NCBI GenBank assembly: GCA_013398955.1
Contig: VWPU01019018.1
Coordinates: forward strand, 35,595 to 99,594
DNA from: Callaeas wilsoni
Lineage: Eukaryota; Chordata; Aves; Passeriformes; Callaeidae
DNA: 64,000 nt
Direction of reading: 5' to 3'
Shown here: positions 26,924-37,500 of the stretch, piece by piece
Numbering within the stretch: position 1 is the stretch's first letter
How the letters are laid out: each line of letters starts with the position of its first letter
Notes under the pieces: model-generated
Told to the model about the DNA's origin: nothing
Databases searched by the model: none
What the model saw: the letters and a program-made list of their open reading frames with translations, nothing else
Position numbers and translations under genes: made by a program

Positions 26924-27995
26924 GTTACTTGCAAAGGGGTGATTTTTAAATTTTTTTTCTTTTTTCTTTTTTTTTTAGTAGAAGTGGATTTTTTCTTTGT
27001 CTTCAAAATGAGAGAAGTTGTCTTTGTAATGCTTTTAATGGAAACCTATATTTAAAACCTGTATGTCTTTCTCTTTATTTATTGTTTGTTTCAATCAAGT
27101 TTTTAATTGCCTTGTGGCAGGTTACTGATAGCAGTTCTTGCGACCCCAGAGTGATGTGCAGCCTCCTAAGACCTCCTAAGACTCCACAGCAGAAACGCCT
27201 TCATCTAAGGGAAATGACAGGGAAAGAGGGTAAAGGCAGAAGCAGCAGGGCAATGATTTTACCAGAAATTGTGACTACTATCTTTTGCTTTTATGATTTT
27301 CTTCTACAGTTTAGTTCTGATGTATAACAGAAAGATGCTCTGATAAGTCACTGTGACTAGAGTACCAGCATTGGCTGAGTCATGGCAGGGGCTCTGCCAA
27401 GTGGAGGCAGTGGAGAAAAGAGGGAGTTGTTACTTTAAATGATGCATCCAAAAAGTTAAGGACTGGGACTTGAGTGTTTCTTGTCCATCACCTGGACTCT
27501 GCCGTGTGATCAGCATCTTGGCTCCCCTTGTTTTGCCAGTGCTGAGATTGTATGAAACAGACAATGACCTGGATGTTGGCACGAGAGGAAGGTGTTACAA
27601 CCTCAGAGCTACTTGTGCTTCTTGACAGAACAGTTAGAAACACTGAAATACTTAAGTTTTCTTCCCTAAATTGGAAAATATTTACAGTGAGAAGGGATGG
27701 GAGCATAGGTACAAGTTTACTCCCTTTGACGTTGATGGGAGTTTAGTCCTTGAGAAATAGTATCTTTCATTATACTCTTACTGCTGCCACAAAGAGTACC
27801 AAGTAAAGCTGTCATCTTAGGAGACAGATGTGTAAATCTGCTCTCCTCTCTAGCTCAGAAAAATAATAATTTTTTGGGACAGGTTCTTAATAACATTCTT
27901 GGACCTGAAGCACAGACAGTTTGGCTTTCAACATCTCCTAGCTCTTCATACATTTTGTTGTGAGTGCTCTGAGTGACCACAAATGAACACCTTCA

Positions 27996-28001
27996 AATAA
28001 A
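27996..28001 (+). terminator. VOPP1: poly(A) signal candidate (AATAAA)
   Basis: First canonical hexamer on the + strand after the VOPP1 stop, giving a 3' UTR of about 1.2 kb. Downstream GT-rich support is modest. Confidence 0.45.
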
Positions 28002-28931
28002 CATAGAGCCCCTTTGCCTGTCAGGGCTCTCACACCCATCCATGTCTAGCAAAAATACGAAGTTTCTGTGAAACATGACTTTGTACTAATGGGACCTTCT
28101 CCTTTTGTGCATATTCAGAGTCATGTCACTGAGCAGTGACAAAAAGAAGATGCCATTGCCTCTCGCTGCTGAAGGACCTGCAAAAATAACATAGCTGAGG
28201 GTTAGGAGTCCCGTGTGGTCTTTTGGGTACCAAGTGAATGCTCCTGTGTCATGCCAGCCAGGGCGCAGAGGTCTCACTGAGGTGGTTTGGAGTAATCTGA
28301 AGACCGGTGTTGCACAGGGAGCCAAAGCTTTATTGTGCTGTTATTCTGTGCCAGTGGCTTCTGAGAACTTGTTTCTAGGTATCAAGCTGGATTTGCAAAA
28401 CATCCCTTTTGCTGTGAATATGAGTGTCTAACAGAAAAACTTCTAAGGGCCACTGTTCCTGCTGGTGGAGCAGAGCTAGCACTGGAGGAGTTCATTCCTG
28501 CATACCTGACTTGGGTGAACCAAGGCTTTCCCTTACTGTGCATCATAATAAGGGACAAAGCAAAGTACTTCTGTGTGTGCAGTCTTAGGCATGAGGGACA
28601 CTTCAGATAACAAAAAAGTACATTTTATAGATGAATACTAGGTCCATCTGCACATCCAACTGTATAGATTTTCTAAATTACCTTGCACTTGAAGTGTAAA
28701 AGCTGTGTATGTCACTGAGTATGGTTGTGTTTACAGAACATAGTTTTTTAAAAGCAAATCCAACCTTTTTCTGTCAATAGAAATGCAACAGAGCTCATGT
28801 TAGATGTTGTTAAGTCCTTTTATATAATGAAATGTATCTATGACAGCTGGCATTGTCCTGGACACATTGAATAGAAGCCTTTGTACAGTGAAATTCAACT
28901 TCAGGTGAAGTTTTCCTGAAGTCTGGCTCAT

Positions 28932-29281
28932 TTATTTCCTAGTGTGGATGGATGACACTACCTCATACAACACAGGGAATTCTCTGCTAGCAAACTTGCT
29001 TGGTCTTTTCTTGAAAACAACACCTGCGTGGGCATCCATATGCATTAATTGCAATTCATTTACATGCCTTTCCTCTAGTTGCCTCGCCAATTCCAACACG
29101 ATTTTACTTGGCAGTGGTGATGCCCTAGGAGCTGCCAGCTGCTGCAGCTTTGCTAATGTGAACTTCCCTGTGGAGGTTTGGTGCTTTATCTGCTGGGATT
29201 CTCTGGGTGCAGCTACTGCATCCTCTTTCAAACACAAGAGAGATTTTGGTGCCTTGCTGATGAGGCAGAGTGGTGTTTTGA
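28932..29281 (-). other. unassigned exon-like open frame
   Basis: Read on the minus strand, a splice-acceptor-like TCTTATTTTGCAG is followed by an uninterrupted frame of about 115 codons ending in TAA (28932-28934). An AATAAA hexamer (28931-28936) overlaps the stop. The product is protein-like rather than low-complexity, with stretches such as FTLAKLQQLA, LELARQLEERHVNELQLM and AGVVFKKRPSKF, suggesting a short amphipathic helix. I recognise no family. No convincing upstream exon or start was found. It could be a terminal exon of an unannotated gene, a decayed pseudogene exon or chance. Confidence 0.3.
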
Positions 29282-30938
29282 CTGCAAAATAAGATTGGTG
29301 GTGGTGGCTGGAAGTCCTGGGGATGTGTGGGGCACTCTCCTGCCCCTTCCCAGAGGCACTGGACAGTGTGCAGCTAACTCTCAGCCAGCCTTTGAGATCT
29401 CCCCATCTACCTCAGAAAGGTGATTTTGTGTCTTGTGCCCATCTGTCCCCTGGTTCTTGCAGTGACGTTTGATCCAGGGTAAATGCCTTGAAAGGGCTTG
29501 GCCAGAATGGAGATGCTTCAGTGGAGCCACTGAACCTGGGTGGGGAGTCAAGAACATGAACAGTGCAACTCCTTGCGATCCTTTCTTCATTTGTGCATCC
29601 CCAAAACGTGTCTGGTGTACCTCTGAGGAGGTGGGGACCAAGGCAGGGAAGACCCTCTGAGGTCTCTGCTGCTGTGATCTGGCAGCTGGGAGAATGAGAA
29701 GGGGGTTGGTGCCCTTCCGCTGAAATCTCCAACTACGCTGCTTTATGAGATGAGGCACCACCAGGGACTCTTGGTACACCTGGCCTGTAGCTCTGGTGGG
29801 GCCTGTTGCATCACTTTGGGATGTGATAACGTAGTGACAACTTTTTATGGTTTGTGGGTGTTTTGAGGTTTTTGTTTCGCTTTGGAGCCTCTGTGACAGC
29901 TTACACTGCTGTAACAACAAACAGCTGGGACTGTTATTTTCCAAAAAGGTATTCAGGCCATGTGAGGAAGCTTTAAAAAACCCAACTCCAAAACCTCAGA
30001 AAAGTTAGCTTCACGTACATACATCCAAAATGTCACTTTTTGGCATACAGGTCAGCCAAGAAGCTGTAACACTTTTTCAGATAGTGAAGCCTATTTTATT
30101 TCATTTTTCTTTTTCTGACCTAACACTGCTAATTGAGTAGGTGAGCCAGAATGCCTTTGTAGGCCCTGTGGCTGTGGGAGCCCTCCCCTCTGATGCTCTG
30201 TCACCAAGAGCTGAGCTGCCTTACAGCTTGTACTATTTGGCAGGGAAATGACTGCAGAGACACCATGCAGGGCAAGATCCAGCATAAGACAGCTTTTACA
30301 AAGCAACTGCTAGATAATAAGGCAATTAAAGATGAGAGGTGCAGCTGGCAGCCACTGTTCCAAGCTGCCTTGTGCTGCAAGGTGAAGGGGACAGCAAAGA
30401 AGGCAGCGAGAACATTGACAAGCAGCCCTGCCTTCCTGCACAAATCTGTTGTTTCAGCTTTATACAGTGAGAGAAGTCAAAAGGATGGATGTATCTCTAC
30501 CTGTCCCACTCTGTTTCTCTCCTGCTGCCTAACCTTGTCTATCTAATAGCTACAAGTTGGATTTACCACAATCCACTTGCAGGTGTCAAGGAGTGGTTTA
30601 AAGTCAGGTCCCTGTGCACAAATCACACTGGCCCTGACTGTGACTCGACATGAAACCAATGAAAACATATGGGAAAAAAGTGAACAATTTCACTAGGCAA
30701 GGCTGCTGCACTTGCTGGGCAGGGCTCAGGCAGCACGGTGCTGCCTAGCTGGGAGGTGACACACAGCACATGTACTTCTTCCCATGGATCTCTCAGGTGC
30801 GATTTAGATGCACATTACAGACATCTGCTGTGCTAGGAAAGCCCCAATGCAGTTATTCACCTCCACCTGAATTTGTACAGATTATCTACAGACCGGAACT
30901 GATCCTCTTAATCCAAAAAAGCAGCAGTTTCTCTCGGC

Positions 30939-30951
30939 GGCCAAGATGGCC
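30939..30951 (+). promoter_or_regulatory. YY1-like motif
   Basis: GGCCAAGATGGCC contains the YY1 core CAAGATGGC in a palindromic GGCC frame, next to CGGCGG. It is isolated in intergenic sequence. Motif match only. Confidence 0.3.
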
Positions 30952-33555
30952 ATGAGTGGCACAAAGGGCTTTGTTAAACAAATACTGCCCCTTGCTTCCA
31001 GCATACTTCATGTTTCCTTCTGTTAAAGCCTAGCTAGAGGAACATTTCAAACCTCCTCAAAGCTAGCAAACAGCTGTTAGTCAGTGGGACAGAGAGATTT
31101 CATACATGTGTTTTAAAAACCAGTTCATCCTGAGTCTGGCTTTAGCTGCAAACTCTTCAACAGGACCTGTGTGGCCACAAAGGAAAGAGCTTTGCACTAA
31201 GCAATGTACACTACAAATCACCTGGGAGCAGCAGCAGGAAAGGCACCTGCAGTGCTAGGAAAATGCGAAGGTTACAGAAGAGCAATCTACCCTCTTCTTG
31301 CTATGTGTTTCATCTTGCAGGACTGTGAGATGGGGAAGCAGCGCAGCAGTCAGTGGGACAGCTGTCACCACAGTGCTGGAGGGAAGGAAGGAGAACCACA
31401 ATGACGAAAAAGAGACTCACACAAATTACCACCACATAGCTTGATCTTTACTAATGAAGCCAAAGAACAAAACATCAGCATTTTTTCCTCTTTTTCTGAC
31501 CAAAGAGCATTTCCATTTTTAACACTACTGCTTTTTGCAACAGACGGACTATCACACACGGACAAAGCAAACCAAGGAATATTAAAATATTTTCTGCATT
31601 TGTAGTTTGATTTCATTTCTGAAGACAATGCCTTGGTGAAATGCACGTTTTCATCTTTACACCATATCTTTCCTTAAGAGGCCACCTAGATATCACAACA
31701 CTGTGACGAACAGAAAGGAGGAGCCACAGAGAAAGTCACGTCAGGAAGATGAGGCAGATGCACTGACAGACACTTCCCAGCTCGATACATTTCCAGTCTT
31801 ACTCAATTCCAAGAGGATTCTGCAGAGAAAGATGCTGCCAGGCTCCACCATGGCAGCAGGCTGGCTATGGTAAAGAAGAGCAGGTAGCTGACTTGCTCAT
31901 TATCTTGACAGGTACACTCCAGCATCCTGGAGATCTTCTCAGCATTCAGCTGTTCTGAGTGTGTATGTATCTGTGTATTTTTAAAACTAGCAGGTTTTAG
32001 TTCATTTTAGGCTCCAGGTAGCCAAACTCACCTCCCACAGGAGCCCTTCCAAGCACAGTAGCCAAGGCCAATATGCATAAAATCACTGAATGAAACAACC
32101 CGCCAGCTGAACCCCTAGTTAAACAGTCTGCATGCTTGGGATTTACCAGGAAGGCCAATGGCTGCTGTCTGTTTGCAGGCAGTTCCTGTAAATGTGGTGA
32201 GCCCTTTCCCTGTTAACATGCCCAACGTGCTCTGCAGCCACAGGGCAGGGGAAGGAACAAAGAGGTGGGGGGTGATGTGAAACAGGGTCAGAGCTGGGGT
32301 CTACCTTCTTTGTCAGCATTTCTCTGAGACTTCACCCTGGGCAAGTTTTCTTCCTGGCTTTTCTATGGGCAGGATCAGGGATCCACAGACTGAAGAAAGA
32401 AACACAGTTAGCCCTCGGCATTCTTGGCATGGAGGAATCTCTTACAGAGATGGTCTCTGCTGGTACACTGTGCATTGCCTCTGTGACCAGCTCTACCTGT
32501 TCCTCACTGATCCCTCACATTAATAACTCCCTCTGTTCCTCACTTTCTGCTGCTCTGCTCCTGTTTGCTTCAGCCCAGCTGCTTGCCGTGCAGCACTTCC
32601 CACTCCCTCTGCCTTTCAGCATTTTCCCCCATCTCTGGCTCTAGAGATGCAGCTGGGTTTGTTGCTCCCATCTCACCTTCTGCCCTTTGCCAGAGGGGTG
32701 GAAAAGTCTCTTCTGCTGCTCCCATGTTTTAATCCTACCTGACAAACCAGCAGAGGAGCTGCTACACTGTGATGTTAAGGTGTTTCTGCACTGACACTGC
32801 TGCTGTTGTCCAGCAGAACTGAATGGGGAAATTATTAACATCCCAAGGGATTTGGCAACAGACACCGGGACATGCTCAAGGAAGTCACCCTGAAAGGTGA
32901 CAAATCAAGACAGATTTATGCAGGAGCAACAATGCATCTCCAAGCCCAACTGCAGACACTGGCACTCAGCAGATGGCCCACAGGTCACAGATATCCCAAA
33001 GTGTGCCCAAAACGTCAAACTCTGCCATCTGTCACACTTGCACCTGACAGAAGATACCAATTATAATCAGTACCTGGAATGACAGAACACAGGGAAAACT
33101 GGGGAGGGGATGACCACAGAGCCTGAGCAACTGAGAGTGTGCTACACTTAGGTACTACCTGGACACACAAGCCTGCTCTAAGAGAACTCGGAGTATGTCC
33201 CACTCCTCCTCCCAAACCAATGGCCTGATATTCAGGAGCACCTGGAGGCAGGTCTAGTATTTCACAACCCACCACACTACAGGGGAAAGCAAAGCACTAG
33301 TTAAGACTACGCGAAAAGAGCTTTTTCTGTGTGGATTTGAAGATGAAATATACTTCAATTACAGCCCCTAGCAATGGCTTCATACCACTCAATAATCCTC
33401 TGCAGCCTCCAAAAGCAGCTGGTATTTACCACTCCTGTACTACTACATGGGAAGGGAGGGCCTGGAACAAACCACCACCCTGGTTCCAAAGTAACAACCA
33501 CCCTGAGCTACCTGCATGAGAAGCTTGCCCTGGCAGCCTCCCTTGCTCATCTGTA

Positions 33556-34446
33556 TATGAGATGCTGCAGGACAGGTTTATTCCAAATCAAGGTCCAGGA
33601 AAGGAGAAGCAGTTACGCTGTCCAGGCTCTGCTGTTGGTGGCAGAGGGAGGTTAGTCCGAGTGACTCCACATGCAGTTTAAGCTCATGGCATGGGATGGG
33701 GCTTTGCAGCAGTGGGGAGAAGCATCTCCACCCTGCTATAAGCACCTAACATACTAACCAGCTGCAGGTATCAAAGGGAACCTCTCTTTCAGACTTTCAA
33801 AGAAGCCTCCCACAACAGCAGCAAAAGACAAGTCAGATCCCTTCCAACCTGCTAAGTTTCTGAAAACAGAAATAGCCTCATGACTCTTCATCAAAACAGG
33901 CTCATCTCCACCAGCTTAGCTTGTAAGGACTGTGGAGAATAAGGCAGAAAAATAATGAACACAGAAACGTTTTTCATCCCTTTTTAGAGCTGCCAGCACA
34001 TCAGTGAAGTTGGGCACCATCCTGCAGCAAACTCTCTCTGCGGGTAACCACGCTACAGAAAGCGACACTGCTCTTGTGAGTCATGCACAAAGGTACAGGA
34101 CAGAGATTCACACGGAGACCAGCTTTTTGCTAACAACAAAAGACTTGGATCAACACACAACACCAATAAACGTGCAGAGCATGGCAAAGACCTGAAGAAG
34201 ACAAATACAACAGAAAAGAGAGTTCAAAACTTGACTTCTCTGGTCCTACATCTGAAGGTGTCACTTTAACAGAACTTAAGTGTGGCTTCTCCTGTTCATG
34301 CTCTAATGACTTCATGGTCCTTTGGGGCAGGAGGGGTGAGAAAAGGGCTTTATCCATCTGTCGATTCATCGTCGAGTTGGTTCACTATCTGAGGCACTGA
34401 ACAGTCTCATCTCTTTTGGCATCAGCTTCCTTTCAAAAGCATGGTT
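33556..34446 (-). other. LANCL2: LANCL2 3' untranslated region (inferred)
   Basis: Minus-strand sequence from the LANCL2 stop codon to just past the first canonical AATAAA (33577-33582), about 0.9 kb. No element recognised inside. A longer 3' UTR is possible. Confidence 0.5.
33577..33582 (-). terminator. LANCL2: LANCL2 poly(A) signal candidate (AATAAA)
   Basis: First canonical hexamer on the minus strand after the LANCL2 stop. The next minus-strand AATAAA in this direction is more than 3 kb further on (about 30095-30100). Confidence 0.5.
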
Positions 34447-34562
34447 TTAGCCGTCCTGTTCCACTTTGTTTTCCCTCCTTTGAGGTCTAAGTTCAAACGC
34501 TGGAAACTGGGAAGTCTCCGGTACTGAAATGTCTGAGAGGAAGTGAATAGCTCCAGCCATGC
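34447..34562 (-). CDS. LANCL2: LANCL2 exon 9 (terminal coding)
   Basis: 116 bp, entered with two bases of a Gly codon after TTATGTTTTAG and ending in TAA at 34447-34449. It encodes MAGAIHFLSD, the last GxxG repeat, then ISVPETSQFPAFEL and a basic, hydrophilic end RPQRRENKVEQDG. As I remember it, the human end is shorter (FELDSSKRD). Confidence 0.95.
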
Positions 34563-37500
34563 CTAAAACATAACGAGAAAGAGATCTTTGTGCACATTGA
34601 AATAGCACAGCTGACAGCAAAGGCAACAGCACCTGTCTGAACTCCTCCCCCACTAGGATCTTTTTTTAAAGAGGTGAACTGAGGCCCTATGGAAAGGCAA
34701 GTTCATCTGTACTTCGCCCAGGAAATCAAGGTTTATTTGAAAAGACCAAAGGCAAGAACCAAGATGTCTCTGCTAACATCTCTTCAACTGAACAACCTCA
34801 ATGCTATTTCAAATTAAGCAAAAGTTAATCCAAACTTGTACTGTCCTTCAGAGTTTGAGCAGCTCTTGCTTGTCATTTCACTGGTTAAAAGAAAAAGCCA
34901 GAACTTTATTGAACTTGTGAAATAGAGATTCATTTCCTCACTATTCATGAAGAGGTCATCCAGTGGCCAAAGTGCATCACCTGACAGAACTCACAGGGTG
35001 ACAGACAAGAGAGGCACAACAAAGAAATCATACAAACACAAGTTCAGTTTTATGATCAAGCTAAAATCCTATTTTATAAACAGATATGCACATATAAAGA
35101 AGCCTTTCTAAATTATAGCATCTGATGGAAAAAAACAATTAGGACAATCCCATAATATGCACATGCAACTTCTGTTCAAAGCATGCATGTACAGGCAGAA
35201 TTGGACAACTGCAAGCACAATTTTGGCTACAAAAACAAACAAAGCCCAAAATTAGTAAGTTTTTCTCATCTCAAATAGGAGACTTCTAGATTTTTCTTTT
35301 AAAATTCCGGACAATTAAAAACTAAATTAAAAGCTATACATCAGCATTAAAGCACAAATAATCCTGCTGTTGGTCCTGTTTCATCTCCTCAACAAATTTC
35401 AGGATTTTAATATAACAGATTGTATGCCTGCTTTTTTCCCTCCCTACAAGAGCGTGCAAGGGTGCTCTCAGGAACGGGAATATTTATGCTTTTCTCCTTT
35501 GGGCATTAAGACAATAACGCTGTATTTAGAACTCCTGCTCTGTGTTCGTTCACGCCCTGGATTATTTATGTGCAAATAACCCTGCTCGGCTGCTGTAATT
35601 CCAAGCATCTGCGGCAGGTGGCGCACGAAGCTCGCTGTTCACGGAGCAGCCGCGGCGCTACCTTAAATCCCACTTGGATCTGTAATTCCTTGCTACTCGT
35701 TCTGTAAGGATCATACACGGAATAGAAAATAAGCTACATAAAAAAAAAATACAAAGCTCTAGGAAAGTATCTGGTAACATCTTGGAACTTACAGATAAGC
35801 TCCTAAGAACTGCACATTGCTTTCCTGTTCAAGTGATTTGGGTTCATATTAAAACTACCTTTTCCTTAGTGGAGTGTGGCAGCAGAGAAGGCCTAGTTCT
35901 GACAGCTAGCAACTAGTTTGAGACCTTGAACTCACAGCTGAGCCTCTGCCTGGTCCCTCTACAAAACCACCTGTGACAAAACTGTTGCCTGGACTTCTGT
36001 TTGCTTTAAACCAAGTTGCATCAGCACTGCAGAATTTTATTCCTAACACTGGCACTGGTTTTACATTCAAACTGCTGAAATGAAAGCAGGAGTGGAAGTT
36101 GTGATAGTGAATGACTCTTCTTTGCCCTTTTCTAGACCCTGCCACCCTGCCTTCTTTTAGGCAGAGGTGATGGTATAGGGGGGTTTAATAGTGGAGGAAG
36201 CCACCAAAGACTTCCCAACTCCTATGCATGTGCCGAAATTGCAAGGATGCCCCTCTTTCCTGTAGTACAAAAACATTTGCAACACCATCACTTTACCTTC
36301 AAAGAGGGAATAAGGTCGGTCAGGAATACGACATCCATGTGCACCATATTCCAAACACCATTCAGCAAACTGAGGAACACATTAAAAAAAAAAATTATTC
36401 AAGACTGTTAAATGCAAGCTTGAGTATCTGAATATCATTAATAGGTACAAAATGTGAAGCAATGTAAGCAGACACACAACACATAGATCACTGAGATCAA
36501 TTTGTCCTCCTTCAAGGAGGAGACAAGGTCTCAACCACGTTTTAAAAAATGCATTTCCGCAGAGTGAGTTTCAGTTTCGTAACAATATAATGGTGGGCTA
36601 GACTTCTGCTTTTTGTAAATCAACCCTGCTACATGCCAAGGAAAAATGCTGTAAGAACAGATATAATCAGTCAAAATTTTACTAATACTGTATCAGTTTC
36701 TTATCTCTCTTGGTGCCTAATTTATCCACAAACTCAGGACTTACAGCTGTTAATTGCATTTTGGTTTTCTTTCATTTCTTTGCACCAATTTTAAAAGTAT
36801 GAAATCTTCAGCTGCTATTAATTAGTTTTCTTTATTTGCTCTCCCCAAGCCTAATGAAAAATCATTATAAATACAGTTAGACAATTAAGGTCATCAATAT
36901 TTTGTTGCAGAAGATGGATTACCATTAAAAAGAGTTAACAGTGTCTTTCTCGCGTTTCATCAGCACTGCTGCAGTAGCTACATTAGACACACATGACTTA
37001 TGAACCACACCTGGATCAATCCAGTAACAACCAGCTACTTTTCCTTTATGGCTCCCCAGAGCATTAGGGGGGCACAAGTTCCCCTGACATTTCTCTGCTT
37101 GGATGCAAACCACTGCTTGCTCAAAATACAGTGCATAGACTGCTGCAAAGCAAACAACTGAGAGGTCTCTCCCTGCTTCCCCTGCACTTCGGGCAAGCTG
37201 CTAGCAAACACATCAGCCTAACTAGAGGGTGCCCCAGCCCTAGAGCTGGAGCTTTGTGGGGTGTAAGCATGATCCCAGAGCCATTGGTCTGTTCATTAGA
37301 AGGAAATGGGTGGCATCTCCTCTCTTCCCTCCCCTCCCCACTCCATTCTCTTTAAATATTTAGCGGGCAATGATTTTTTCTTCTCTTAATAGAGGCATGT
37401 GTTTGAGTGTCTTCAGGAAACACAAGGAAAAACCACAAACAGAAACGTTGTGATTCACACTGTTATTAAGAACTGATTAAACATTTTTGGGCACCCTCCG

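Larger units (their letters stand above)
26785..28020 (+). other. VOPP1: VOPP1 3' untranslated region (inferred)
   Basis: Sequence between the stop codon and the first canonical AATAAA on the + strand (27996-28001). An earlier variant ATTAAA lies at 26918-26923 and would give a short 3' UTR. The true end could lie further right, because long 3' UTRs are usual for this gene. Confidence 0.5.
28021..33555. other. convergent intergenic region between VOPP1 and LANCL2
   Basis: About 5.5 kb between the inferred 3' ends. It holds one exon-like minus-strand open frame (28932-29281) and a YY1-like motif (about 30939-30951). I recognise no mobile element here. Part of it could be extended 3' UTR of either gene. 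Other open frames lack splice or family support. Confidence 0.6.

Noticed and set aside
28942..29292. 116-codon + strand frame opposite the orphan exon
   Set aside because: It is the antisense shadow of the 28932-29281 frame; the minus strand has the acceptor, stop and poly(A) hexamer arrangement.
29381..29944. 187-codon minus-strand open frame as a gene
   Set aside because: No recognisable domain, irregular composition, overlapping open frames in other phases, and no convincing splice sites or start context.
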